Assembly: GCA_914767715.1 (NCBI GenBank) | Contig: OU612071.1 | Location: 744,001-808,000, forward strand | Source: Membranipora membranacea | Lineage: Eukaryota; Bryozoa; Gymnolaemata; Cheilostomatida; Membraniporidae | Length of the DNA stretch: 64,000 bases | Direction of reading: 5' to 3' | In this document: positions 36,601 to 48,780 of the stretch, piece after piece | Layout: every line of letters begins with the position of its first letter | Position numbering within the stretch: position 1 is the stretch's first letter | Position numbers and translations under genes: made by a program | The notes under the pieces: model-generated | The model's input: the letters and a program-made list of their open reading frames with translations, nothing else | Databases searched by the model: none | Told to the model about the DNA's origin: nothing

Positions 36601-38698
36601 TACTGGTCGTAAACTCTGGAGAATTGCGACAGAGGAATTTCACATCCTAAGCGAAAGTATCCTAGATATGCAGTCCCACTTTTCTACTCTGAGCAACCTC
36701 TCAACAGCAGAAGATATAAAGCAGATAACTCAGACAGATGTCAATAAACATCCTGATAGCTCTTCTCTTGCACACTTCTATTCCGGCCAATGGGACGCAG
36801 TCGTTCGATCTGGTACAGCTACTGATGATCCGTATGTTTGCTACATTCTGGCACATTCTCATCTCCAGTTAAAGAACTACAAACAGGCCCTGGAGCTGTA
36901 TCAACAAGTACGTGATGACAAACTGAAGATGAAGAAGCATGAGGTGAAACTAACTGAAGTCTACAGAGGTATAGGAAAGTGTTATGAAGGGATGGGGAAT
37001 CTGAGTGAGGCGATGAGAATGTATGAGTTAGCAGAGAACAGTCTGACTGGCAATGAGTCACCAGAAGAAAAGAAAGAACGAGCTCTTATTCAGTTTGAAT
37101 CGGCCAAACTTCTTATGCTGCTGTATCCGAACAGATCGGCAACTCTACAGATGCTGGTCAAAGTGTTGAAGGAGTTCATCATTTATACAGCATCAGATGG
37201 GAAGAGCAAAGATGACAGTTTGATTGCAGGATTTGATGAGATGAGTTTTGATGACAAACTTGACTATGTAAACAATCCTACTAGAGAAATGGCACACTGC
37301 GTCTTTATTATTGGGGAAATTCTTGATCGATGTGGCAGGAAAGATGTTTCCAAGCTCTACTTCACGAAGTCGCGATCATTAGGCCTGAAAATGGTTGTCG
37401 ACAAGAAAATTGATGGCAATACAAAAGTTGCAATCCTCACAGATCTTGGAAGAATATTCAAACGTGAAAAGTATCTTGCCACAGCTTCTGACATCAGCAC
37501 AAAGTTTTTACCAGCTGATGGGCGAGTGAGAGATCTCATGTGTGACATCATGCTGACTCGAGGAGAGCTGTGCGTCAGCGGCCAGCCAGATCCAGAACTA
37601 GAGCAGCTACCAGAGGATAAACTGTTAGACAGTATCCTGTTTGACGGTGACGTTGAGACATCAGAGGATATTAGAGAACCAAAAGGTAATGATCAGTGGT
37701 ATCATGCAGCCAAGAGGACGCTTGACAAAGCTCACCCAAATCAGCCGACTCACATCGACTATGGGAGACTAGAGAAGACACAAGGTGATCTGGCAAAGAG
37801 CAGGGGTGAGGATATGGGGATAACACTCAAGCATTATTCAGCTTCTTTAGATGTATACCGTGAGAATTATTCAAATTTGAATGGTGCCCGAGTTCTTGTG
37901 GCTATTGCTGGAGTAGAGAAAGAGAATGGAGAATTTACCAAGGTGGACGATATACTTGGAGAAGCAGAAGGATATATGGAGGAGGCTTACGGGAAAGCGG
38001 CATGTAATGAGGAGTATGCTGCTTTTCTTAGAGAAAGAGGAATCATTCTGGGAGCTCTCGGACAAGATGAACAAGCAAAGGCTTTAGAGAAAAGAGCAAG
38101 AGAGATAGAGGAACGTCTCACCGAGGAGAAGAGGAGGTTAGCTCACTATATCAGTCAGCACAGCAGTAAAGGTAAGTATGTGACAAACCTGTAAAACAAT
38201 ATTACTCATAGTACTTTACTGGATTTACAAACAAACACCGACGTAGAAAACAACAGGTGTATGGTTGAAATGTAAGCTGACAGCTTATTGTACTACCTTT
38301 TTTCATGGGATTTGTCTGCACCACGATTTTCGCAACCAATGAAGGCTTAGATTTTGAAAAATTACAACTGTGGAAATCGCATATAGAAACCGGAGTGGAA
38401 CAACCAACCTCAGCTTTCACTGCCTTTATGGCTTGTGAATAATTTTGAGAATGAGAATGAGAATACAGTTATTCGAAATTCCAGCCTTTGTGTTTGGCAT
38501 AATGCAATAACGTCATGTTATTGCTTGTAATGTTTCCCAATGATAGCCTAATTAAGTTTCTCCTTTACATGAGCTTAGATTGACTGTATTAAGTATGACG
38601 GTTTCATGTTTACAGGTGATCCCGCCGATGCCCTGCTTCCAATGCGTCAAGAATTAATGCGCAAGAATGTGGAAAAGGATAAAAACAAGACTACATAA
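30653..38698 (+). CDS. Ankyrin-nucleotidyltransferase-TPR protein, copy 2 (intact)
   Basis: Four coding exons, 30653-34813, 34972-35121, 35375-38171 and 38616-38698, have GT-AG junctions and matching phases (0, 0, 1), giving about 2,396 aa. Residues ~1-1370 are 35 ankyrin-type repeats of 39 aa, six longer than the usual 33; the extra residues lie in the NLTPEQQLKLIS segment. A 50-aa linker follows. A Pol-beta-superfamily nucleotidyltransferase core comes next: GIGSLGRGE (near residue 1556) with SDIE about 12 residues on, the expected metal-binding acids, resembling the DUF294/GlnD-type group. The remainder is helical with TPR-like units (YKQALELY; NLSEAMRMYELAE) and a charged C-terminus ending KDKNKTT. 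No signal peptide or membrane segment is seen, so a cytosolic protein is expected. The substrate is unknown. Ankyrin and TPR parts probably bind partners; a role in sensing or immunity is a guess. Confidence 0.88.
30700..34740 (+). repeat. 117-bp tandem array encoding 35 ankyrin repeats
   Basis: Units of exactly 117 bp keep frame across the whole array. Higher-order copies are visible: the three-unit block with EDTDG and SNKTKYDG is repeated in tandem at about 33800-34490. The rare unit with GHTNIVKAL recurs 12 units (1,404 bp) apart. The unit with KNKYGRTALYRASEEG recurs at spacings of 5 and 8 units. This points to recent unequal crossing-over. Confidence 0.92.
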
Positions 38699-40363
38699 GA
38701 GACATAGCTCAACTCTGCAAGAGGTGGGAAGTTAGCATGAGCTCAAAAAGTATATAAATATCATTGATTGAGGTCTGAGTCAGATAAAATCATCTGATGC
38801 GATGTAGTAGTAGTTATCACTATCTGTGAAGAGACGATCTCTAAAGCACATGCATTACATTTACTGGCAATTCTGCTTTTTTAAATATGATGAAGAAGAA
38901 ATCAGACCAGTTTCACACATATTATACGGATGTTTTTAGGTATGCGTTAACAAAACCTTAGAGCAATACAGCTATATAGTAAAACAGAGAAGTTCTACTC
39001 TGTGAGAGAATTGAAGAAGTCACTTCAAAGACCTCATCTCAATATTCAGTGTATAAGATTACTTCATATTATCCCTGTGACCTCATATAGTATCCCTGTA
39101 TAAGGAAACTGCTCCTAAACGACACATTCAATACATTGTATAGTTTACTTTTACTCTCACTAATATTATTTGTATGTAATGAGAATAGATTCTATATGCT
39201 CAGTGTGATAAGAAGATGCTATAAGTATTCTATATCCTTTCTGTCTGTCTACAAGTTTTATTTACTGCTTTGTGTTATGCCTGTACACTCCCAGTGTGCA
39301 AAGATGATTGCTAATAAATGACATTCAATTAACTTAAGCTCTTAACTCATTGATAATCTTATTCATTTTCTTATATTGTAATATATTATTATATCTCATA
39401 TTGATTATTCAGTTTGTAATATAAGCTTTGTGTACCAGGAAATTATTTGTATCTAGTTATTAAATGAACCGGAATGACACTTTATTCAAAGTGGTATAAA
39501 GAACTTAAATAGCTGCTCATAACAAATAATCTGAATCTGTTGGAACCAACTGATATATTGTCATGAAGTGTGGCAGAAAATCAAAGTCTACTAGACTGTC
39601 TCTCAGGTATAAAACCCTGGAGAACGGCAATTATGTTCCTCATTGCTGTAAGAGCCCTACTAGATACATTTCGGCAGGAGAGAATTTTTTATACTACTAC
39701 ATGTGTTGGATTACCGTCCCATAAGATTTATCATTACATCTTCATCCAGACCAGAGAGTAACATTTTACTGCTTGGTTGCCATGAGGGCTGGTGGTGAAT
39801 GGTGGTGATCTTCCCAGCACTTGTTAATCCAGAGCTCATTATGGGATGGATTGGAATGTGAAATAAAACTCCTGATCAAAATGAGAACAATTATAATAAA
39901 TGGATGACAATGATAAAGAAACTGTTAGTCTTTTAACACAGAAATTTTAGCCATAAATAAACATACTACAAAAGATCACTGCTATTGATAAGAGGTGCTG
40001 AAGCTCTGAAGAATTTGGTTAAGATATAAACAGGTGACTTAACTGATCCATACGGCAGTTTATCTAATGTTTAGATTTACATTCACTTGGCTATTTGGTG
40101 GGATTCGCATCACAGTCTACTCTTGATCTACATCCTCTAACTAGCATTGATGGTGACAAGCTGCTCAGGCTGAACAGCTGAGCAGAATTTCTTAGACTAC
40201 TATTTGTTTGATTGTCTTAATGATTAGCTATTTTTGCACAAGCGTGGACAATCCCTCATATTCCCCTCATAAATTTATATATTTTGAGTTTGCATTCGCC
40301 TTGGTTTCTTTCAATTTTATTCACAGTATATCTTAACATCTCTCTGCATTACTCTAGGGACTG
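38699..40363. other. Gene-free stretch 3' of copy 2
   Basis: Presumed 3' UTR, with AATAAA near 39313. No further exon recognised. Confidence 0.4.
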
Positions 40364-40372
40364 GATGGAAAG

Positions 40373-40454
40373 TAGCTTGTCTTGTTTGGCAAGCTTTGTT
40401 TGGGTTGGAACCCCATGCTTCCTCCCACACAACAAAGCTTGTCAAGACTAGCTA
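40373..40454. mobile_element. 82-bp foldback MITE, 9-bp TSD
   Basis: The ends TAGCTTGTC and GACTAGCTA surround arms with GGCAAGCTTTGTT and AACAAAGCTTGTC. Flanks are GATGGAAAG (40364-40372) and GATGGAAGG (40455-40463), a 9-bp duplication with one mismatch. It belongs to the same family as 11125 and 43211. Confidence 0.8.
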
Positions 40455-40463
40455 GATGGAAGG

Positions 40464-43201
40464 TTGTGCTGGATAATGTTTCTGGTTTCCTTAACACCAT
40501 CAGATGATTTCAGAATTGGCATATTGATCGCTACATTTGCTTGCCCTTGATTGGTTATATTAGGTGCCAACAAGAATTTAGCAACTCATTAAATCATTTG
40601 GCTCAGATGAATGTGTTTGAGAAGTGATAGTCAGCCAGAGAAAAGAATACAAATAATGATTTTAGTCTGACAAATTCTGTTCAGCTGTTCAGTCAGTTCA
40701 GCCTGTTCAGCAATTCACAGTAACCGGCTGCTCAGTGTTAGGATTTTAGTGTATGGATTTTAGCAGGTCCGGCCGGTGACTGGACTGAGGGGTGTAAGCA
40801 GCCGTGTCAGGTCTTACACGACCTGCCATATATTGCTGGAATCAAACCGAATAAAGGTGTGACTTTTGTTGGGAGGTTCTCACTCCAGAACATAACAATG
40901 GGATCAATGTGCTTTTAACATACAAGGGCTAATGTGTATTACAAAATCGGAGAAATCTAGAAACTATAATGGTAAAGCTATTGTTGTCTGTGAATTAATA
41001 CATTTTTGAATTGAATCATATACTTGCTTCATGTTGACAAGGAACATTCATAGCCCAGCAAGTGGACAATCATATGTTCTTGGTAGTCACGAAGAAATGA
41101 AGTGTTATTGAGCATGTGAACACTTTCTACAGGAGTTGTCTGCTTGTCTGCAGTGAGGAACTTACTCCTTGTATTTTTATGTTTGCTTATTTTCCTGGAA
41201 AGCGTAGTTACCATAGCCTTATCTTAGGGATCCAAAAAGGCAGATATGAGATAAGGCTGTATTAACCCTGTGTGGGCGCTAAGAAATTTCCACCAGCCAC
41301 AGCGTTTTGGATGGCGATCACTTGCTACGGCCGCCATTGCCATCCCGAACATCATTAAGGGCTGGCTGTGCATTAAGCAAGCATAGGCCATTTTATTTAA
41401 GCATACCCCACAAATTTATCTAAGCCCTCAGTCTCGATGATGTGTTGTTGTGTTGCATAAGCTGGACACCTCAGCTGGCGGTAATATATAAACTCAGAAC
41501 AGTCATAAACTTATGGAGGGCATTAAGGGGAGCCAACTCCAATCCAAAGTACAAACTTGAGTGTGAGAATCACTGATAGTAATAATAAGCTGTGGAGGCT
41601 TGTATATAACAAAGTGGAGTAGCAGTGATGTAATATTATCTCTATTAGAAATACTTATATTCATAACATCTAAAAGACTTAAAATAGAAAACTGACCTTA
41701 CTGAAATAATCATAATATCACAAAACATCATAATCTATAAGAGCCAAGAAATACCTCACTGTGTATATCAAATAACAAGTACAGATTGTGTAGTAGATAT
41801 ATAAAATAAACAAAAAAACAGCTCAATCATTCCTTCCAATAGCCTAAAAATCCGAGATTCACCTTTGAGAAACAAAAAAGGGAAACAAGTAATATCCACG
41901 GAGTAAATTCCACCTCCATATAACGAAGGTGTTCTAGCTGCTGGTATCTAACATATATGGTACAATCCTATACAGTGATGGCGGCAGAACATCACATACT
42001 CAAGTAGTGAATACAATTGTAGTATTTACTGTTGTGTAAAACACTAATAAAAATTTTTAAAATTCCTGATCAAATCGAACACAGTTTGAGATTCACATCT
42101 AGTAATAAAAGTTAACATGGTCACACATAAGAGATTTCTGCAGATTATAAGTAAGCTGACAGGATATGAAATCTTACTGTAGATTTTAGATGGAAGCTAA
42201 CAGTAACAGACTAGCAACAAGTAAAAGTAATCAGCGATGGATCTTTATGACAGAAAAAGTTGAATAATAAAATTCATGGGGACATTGTGTTAATATAATA
42301 ATATCCTGGGAGAAAAGTACAATTAACCCTGCTAGAAAAAGATATATATAAAAAGTGTTTTTTATTAGATATATTTTCTTGTTAAGTAAATCCTTATTTC
42401 TATGGACCTTTTCATGTAGAGAGGAATTCAAACTCAGACTCTCTAAAGATATTTTCCTAATCCGGTATCACAAACTAAACTTTATCCGATTTAATGTACC
42501 ATAATTATTTACATCAGCATATCTAGATATGTTTTTAAATATGGATAGAAAAGTTATCTCCACCAGTTACGACAAGGGATAACTCTTAATAGAGCCAGAG
42601 GACTGTCGCAGACTTCAAATCTGTACAATCTTAAACTTTAAAGGATATTCATATCCTAATATGTCCTCAGCTATAACTGTTGTTCATCCAAATCCAACAT
42701 ACCAGCTAACCACTAATGAGCTGCACACAGAAGTCTAACATGGCAGAGATTACCCGATGCTTGAGTCCCTCAATATCTCAGTCAGTGTGCACCTTTTCTT
42801 CTCTGCCCCACATTTTCATAAAATAAACAGGAATTGGAAATATAATAGTCGAGTTCTTCTCTGAGGAGATTGTGTTCAGCTGTAAGTATAGAAATTATCC
42901 AAAAATAGTGTTGCCTAATAAATATAAATATATAAAATAAAATACATAGATACACAAAATAATAATAGCTGGCTAAATGTTAACTGGTGGAGATTTGGTG
43001 GAGTCTCATGATTAATAGTGAATTAGTCACAGAACAAAGCCTTCTCTGACCGCAGTGATTTATTAACACACCAGTGAGTGTCATGTCTGAAGTTTGGTGG
43101 ATCTCTAAATTATAGCCTTGGGATCTACAGGTCTGTGATTCAATTTTATGTAATGTGGGAAATACATCAATGCTTGAAGGAATATAAAAACCAATTATCT
43201 G
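40464..43201. other. Gene-free stretch
   Basis: AT-rich. No exon or RNA gene recognised. The missing 3' exon of the stomatin-like gene could lie here, but I could not find it. Confidence 0.4.
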
Positions 43202-43210
43202 AGGCTTCAT

Positions 43211-43273
43211 TAGCCTGTCTAGACAAGCATTGTTGTTGGGGGGACACACAACAAGGCTTGTCAAGACAGGCTA
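43211..43273. mobile_element. 63-bp foldback MITE, 9-bp TSD
   Basis: The ends are TAGCCTGTC and GACAGGCTA, with internal GACAAGC and GCTTGTC. Flanks are AGGCTTCAT (43202-43210) and AGGCTCCAT (43274-43282), 8 of 9 bases identical. Confidence 0.8.
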
Positions 43274-44354
43274 AGGCTCCATAAGCCTTATCTCATGGTT
43301 TTCTTGTGTTTGTTTATCTTTCAGTCGGTCAAACCCAACACTCAACAAAAAAAACATGATTTTCATGACAAACAACCTTGATATAAGATTCCCTCCCACG
43401 CTGATTAGACTCTTTCGACGTCGGTTAATAATGGACATAAATTGTTATCTTTCTTGATTGTAATAAGAAATAGCCAATGTGAATGGCTCTCACCTGACTG
43501 ACTGGATGGAAAAGGAGAGAGCTTATGAAAGGTCAGTGAAAGTACTTACTAAAAATTCAGTTTAACCTTCACTTTATCTGAATTAGTACTTTCAGGAATG
43601 TACCATCTGACCTGGTATATTCTCTCTCCCATCACCCGGCCAATTAGATAAGAGCTAGCATAGCCAGTTGATTTAATAGAAAATAGTTACAAAATAATTT
43701 CAAACCTTATTACAACGATGTATAGTTATTTTCTATGGTTATATTATGGTTATATTATAGTTAGATTATATATTGTTATAGTATTACTCAGTCTGTAGGT
43801 ATCTGAGCTGCAAGGCAGCTGAAGATGAACTTATTATCTCTGCTGCTTCTTTTAATGCTCTGGCAGCTTTCTGTTCCCCTTCTGCTGCTATAACCTACAG
43901 TAATGAGGTCAAAGGTCACATAGAGAGGGTGAAGGTCACATGAGAGAGGGTGAAGGTCACGTAAAATAGTCCAATAACTTAGCGCACAGGTCAAGACTAA
44001 TACAAGGGCAGCACTGTTAATTGGGGTTTAATTTATTTTGGTCCAATCAAGTGTTTGTGAGTTGAAGAAGGAGGAGGTTAATGGTGAAAGGTCACATATG
44101 AATCAAAGTTCCACAGTAAATATGTCACATGACCGGATTTGTGTAATGAGTGTCTTGTGTTTAATTGCTCTTACTCTGGAGTTGTCCCCCCTTAAGTTTG
44201 GTGTAGTCATAAAATAGTCCTCCAACATGTTGTATGTACCCTGAGATAATTTGGCTTGTGGAGCACGTCCTAGATAGCCAACCCTATTTGCACGTGCAAG
44301 ATAATGACGATTTGTCTGAGGTCCAAATACTCTTGCTTGTCTGACAGCCAACTG

Positions 44355-44376
44355 GCGGGGGGGGGGGGGGGGGGGA
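44355..44376. repeat. Poly-G tract
   Basis: A nearly uninterrupted run of about 20 G within the stomatin-like intron. Similar runs of 9-18 occur near 11140, 11810, 12378, 52500 and 62502. Confidence 0.85.
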
Positions 44377-44894
44377 GGTGATTCCGGGTTATTTTGACTA
44401 TTTGGAGAATGAGTCTTAGGTGCGAATTGTACTCCTATCAGCATAGGAGGCAACTTAAAACTCACCTTAGCCTTAGGTTCTCATGTAGCCTCAGCTTCTG
44501 CTGCCATGGCTCTTCGAAGCTGGACAGGCAGCCGTACATCCTTGCTGCACAATTGAAACATCAAATTTACAGATTGATAACATCACTGTTCAAATGACAT
44601 ATAACTCCTAAATTAAGACACCAGCATTGAAAGGCTCGGAAAATTTTACAAGGTAGGAAAGCTCTTCAGACAGAGTATCTGAAAATATTGGCTTCAGCAT
44701 CGTATCACGTATTGTGATTGAGCTGTTTTTGACATATTGCTTGGTCATTAGTTAAGACGAGTCATGTCATGCATCCTCAAATCACCAACCTATCAGCCCT
44801 CTCAACAAAAATATCCATACAAATTGATCGATGATATAACAGCATTCATAATAATTTAACTTGCATTTCGACAAATCTCAACGCAGATAACTGG

Positions 44895-45610
44895 TAAGGC
44901 TGGAACGGGTTCACAAAACAAGAACCGGGTCGGGTTTCCGGGTTTCGGCTGTCTTTCAGGCCAGGTCGGGTTCAAGTACGCTTGAAACAGAGCTACTGAA
45001 CCTATTTATTGCTGAGCCGTTGTGAAATATTGAATTCATTCATACAAAAAAGACACAAAGCACCGCAGTCATAACATTCAAACTAATTACATGATAACTC
45101 CCATTCCCCGAGATACAAAAACTGTTATCGGCAAAGTTGCTGTTCTAGGCTCCCATATTGCATCTCAAGATCATTTTACATCGAAATGGATATTGCCATA
45201 GGATTTGAATATCGAATATTAGTCAAATTCTAATTGCCATCATATATTACTTTGGAGTTGCCCCACCACACATAAATGAAGGCAACTCCCATTTTTACAT
45301 GTAGTTGGAATACAAAGTTTTTTTTTATGATAACATAGTCTTGATTTCACTTGCCGACATATATGTCCAGTAGGTAGTGGATAAGGTCCTGGACTGCTGA
45401 ACACAACATCACTGGATCAAACCTTGGTCCAGGCGATGTTTTGACCAGCTAGTTGAAAGACATAACTAGTATTTGGTAGTGCAAATGAAATGACTGACTA
45501 GGCTTGAGTAAGCTCAAACCCGGAAAGCTTAAACCCGAGTCGACCCGGTAATGACCCGAGGTGGTTGAACCCGCGGGTCAGGACCGGGTTCAAAACCCGT
45601 TCCAGCCTTA
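44895..45610. mobile_element. 716-bp DNA transposon, hAT-like, non-autonomous
   Basis: The terminal inverted repeats are TAAGGCTGGAACGGGTT and its inverse. Subterminal regions are rich in CCCGGGT/ACCCGA motifs in inverse orientation at the two ends. Candidate 8-bp flanks ATAACTGG and ACAAGCGG match at only 5 of 8 positions, so the TSD is weak. The interior has no transposase but contains a fragment of the dispersed repeat (45240-45318) and a degenerate tRNA-like stretch near 45370-45430. Confidence 0.65.
45240..45318 (+). repeat. Dispersed ~550-bp repeat, short piece
   Basis: The first ~75 bp of the repeat at 29710 (hairpin start through GGAATACAAAG) lie inside the hAT-like element, ending in a poly-T run. 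Confidence 0.75.
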
Positions 45611-45689
45611 ACAAGCGGTTGGAATAGTATTATGGTGATTATATAGCGCTTACATTTCGACTCTCTCTACTTGAATACCCCATGGATCT

Positions 45690-47371
45690 GTAGCTTAATC
45701 TAATGTACATCATGTTCACTGGAATTGCGTTTTAAATCTATAATTCAATCATCCCCTTCATGATCACATCATCTAAATCATCCCCACAGATGAACCCTAT
45801 TTTTAACTTACTTTCTTAACACTTATTTACTTGTCAAGCCGATTTTATTTGGCCTTTTCTGCGCCCCTTTTTGTTGTTGAGCATGCACCTTGAAAATTTG
45901 CTGGCTACGTTCCATCTCAAGACCAGAAACCTCTTCTCTATTATATCCTGAAAGTAGCGCAGCTGTTTGATTGGTGTGTGTTTAAATTTCTGGTAGTGGC
46001 GTACATCACCATAATATTATTTATAATTGAAAAACTCTCTGATCTCATAATATGGAAAAAAATTCCAACAAAGAGTTATATGAGCTTCAGTTCTCTGGCA
46101 GCTGTCCTTCGGTGACGCTGTGCAGGTTATCCATATCAGTGATTGAGTTTCGACCAGGCTCCCATATACGCTGCGTGATGGTCAGTATTGCAGTTTAAAA
46201 GTTAAAACGGGTAGCACATGTGAGAATTGTGATTATACAAGGCGGTAGTCTCTAACTCTTTGGTGTTATACACAATTTGGTCTAAAGGATTAGTTGGGGT
46301 TAGGCGTGCAGCTGACCTGCATCGGAACTCACAACATTCTTTGTCTAGTGACTTGAGTGAGATGTTCTATCAAGTGACAGTATTTCCATCACTTCACAAT
46401 CTCATCATGTCGGTTTTCAGACACTAACCGTTTCTTGTACTCATTATACATAATTTATGAGAGATTGTGAGACCCCTTTGACATTAAATCTTACCGTTAC
46501 TTTTCCCAATGAGTTGGGCTCACAGTATGGGGAACTCTTTGTATGATTCCGAACTAGCTAAACTTCACACTATGGTAGCTTTTATGATTACACAGTCTGA
46601 GCAGTTCACAGTCACCATTTTGCAATAATTACTGAATGATTTTTAGACATTCATTTGAATAATATCTGTTTGTGAGCTGCAGAGGTTTCAAATATGGTCT
46701 TCCATTCCAAAAGAAATAAAAAATAGCTAATTTTTGTACATCATGGGAAGCAAATTTACATCAAACCTCACAGTCAGGCCATTCAATTACTAAAATTTGT
46801 GCTCAATGGCTTCTCACAACCTTTTTCATTGGGTCATTGGATAATCATTTAGGACGTTTGCATTCTAAATTTTAGTTGAGAAGGGTGATGAGATAGGATC
46901 TTTACACATTGATAAAAGCTAGACTATTTAAGCAAATTAACTCAAACAAAAACCAAACTGTAAAATAAGCTCCAATTTCACCAAAACTTCACAAAGATGA
47001 ATTTTGATATTTTCATCATTTAGGACATTTGCATTCTAGGGCAGGGATTTGTGAATGTGTGTATTAATTAGCACCAGATGATTAATGAGAGATAAAATTA
47101 TAATCTAATGATGTCATCAGCTAATTATACATTACCACAAGACTCCCAATCTGTGTATACACTGACCAATGACCTATGACCTATGACACTGACCTATAGA
47201 CTGTCAGCCGGGCCGCTGTGAAACCAATGAACATTCCCTTTGTTTTCACTAACAGGCAGTTAGCTTAGCGCAATCTCCCTTTTTTTTTGCTGGACCTTCC
47301 AAACTCCCGCCCTACATTTTTCACCCAAATAGAAAATACTAAATATTTCAATGATTGAAACTTGAGTGCTA
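45690..47371. other. Gene-free stretch between stomatin exons and LTR element
   Basis: No recognisable exon. The 5' exons of the stomatin-like gene should lie on this side if they survive; none could be read here or to the right of the LTR element. Confidence 0.4.
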
Positions 47372-47376
47372 GTTGC

Positions 47377-47582
47377 TGTAGTGTAGTCCGAGCTTTAAGA
47401 ACCAAGGTCAAGGAGCTTTAGACAGTGACTACCTGCAGGATAGAGGAAGGGGGACTTCCGGGATGTGCACGGGAGATGCCCAAGAGCCACAGGGTGACAA
47501 GGAGCCACAGAGAGACCAAGCTGAGCTAGACATACTATAGAGGGCCAAAGGGCTACAGAACTGGTGAGTACCATACACTATA
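47377..47582 (+). repeat. 5' LTR of Ty3/gypsy-like element
   Basis: 206 bp, starting TGTAGTGTAGTC and matching 51383-51589 almost throughout. Immediately after it lies TGGTGTCAGAAG, a primer-binding-site-like sequence. The 5-bp flank GTTGC pairs with GTTAC after the 3' LTR. Confidence 0.88.
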
Positions 47583-47929
47583 TGGTGTCAGAAGTAAAAG
47601 GGAGAGAGGGACAAGTGCCAGTTTAGTGAGTTATAGTGGTTGTTGGCAAGTTAGAGAGATAGAGAAGATAGTGACGACACAATGTTCTGGATTTTCTTGA
47701 TAACTACACCCGTCTTGTGACTAGTTTGGTAGCTTAGGCACGAGGGTTAATAAATCCACCAGAACAAGAAAGCTTCAGTGTCTATTCAAGCACACTGACC
47801 GAGTTGCCAATCCGTTACGCAACTCAAACCGGCTTATACGAAGCCCAATTGATGATCCAGTGAGTATTGGCTCTCACCTCAACAATTGCCGTTACTCAGA
47901 ATGAGGGGTTGTATAAGGCGTTAAGCCCC

Positions 47930-48300
47930 CTTACTCACTGCAGAGAACCAAAGACCTATATTGCAATAAATATAGTCAATCCGCCAATAATATTGCCACT
48001 TGCGAAGAAAGGAAAAGCTATGATGCAAATTATAGGCATTGAAGTCAGGCTTACAACTATAGTCAAACCTCTGCGACTGCGAAGAATGGAAAAGCTATGA
48101 TGTAAATTATAGGCATTGGAGCCAGGCTTACAACTATAGTCAACCACCCTTTGTGCTCAACGGAGTAATTACCAGTGGAATTATCCTGCAAGCCACCACT
48201 CTAACAATTATAGGCACTAGGCCAGGCTGTTAATAGTGATATACCAAGATAAAAGAGACTGAATTATAGACACTAGGTCAGGCTCAGTCCTCAATGTTAC
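47930..48300. repeat. Imperfect ~80-bp repeats in the element's leader
   Basis: Two close copies of a unit containing GGAAAAGCTATGATG and AATTATAGGCATTG, followed by two shorter copies of its ATTATAG.CACTAGG.CAGGCT part. Confidence 0.75.
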
Positions 48301-48780
48301 TTGGGACAATTTAGTTATATAAACAACTTATTATGTTAATAACAGTTTATTGCTCTCACAATTCAACCATCCACAATGAAGTCTGATAACTAAATCATGA
48401 TGCACAAAGCCACTACGCTCCTTTTATAGGCGCATTGGAAAAACTGTCCTAAATGCACTTGAAACTGTCCTAAATGCACTTGAGTTTACTATAGCCTACT
48501 AATTCATAAAAGCATAATACATTATGGGCATTGACATAAAATCAATATCATATCACAGGCTATCATTTACAATGTGACAAGTACTTTTCTGCATGTTCCT
48601 CCACTTATACACACATTACTTATATACAATAGGTTGATCAGTAAACATTCGCGTTAATAGGCTATTTTAGCGAGTCATTATTTATCATTAGTAGTAAAAA
48701 GTAAACAAGGAATATTTTAGATTTAGAGCAACAGAAGCTGAGGCATTTCCATATCAACAAGAGAAGTTTGTTGAGATAAT

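Larger units (their letters stand above)
43788..45687 (-). pseudogene. Stomatin-like (band 7/SPFH) gene, three exons, partial, with nonsense codon
   Basis: Exons 45654-45687, 44466-44544 and 43788-43894 join in phase (2, then 0) through GT-AG introns. They read as the second half of the stomatin band 7 domain: PWGIQVERVEIKDVRLP, then RRAMAAEAEAT, then AEGEQKAARALKEA and AALQLRYLQT. Such proteins are membrane-anchored oligomeric scaffolds that modulate channels. In the middle exon TGA (44481-44483) replaces the Arg codon expected in the family's EATREA-type motif, a likely CGA-to-TGA change. The first half of the domain, with the membrane hairpin, and the C-terminus (NSTI.FPLP in relatives) were not found. 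After LQLRYLQT the sequence can end at a stop or splice at a GTAATA donor. An intron holds the hAT-like element at 44895. Family is sure; whether it is a decayed gene is likely, not proven. Confidence 0.78.

Noticed and set aside
44103-44465. 120-codon minus-strand frame with a poly-Pro run between stomatin exons
   Set aside because: It is intron read-through beyond a good GTGAGT donor, and its Pro run is the poly-G tract.
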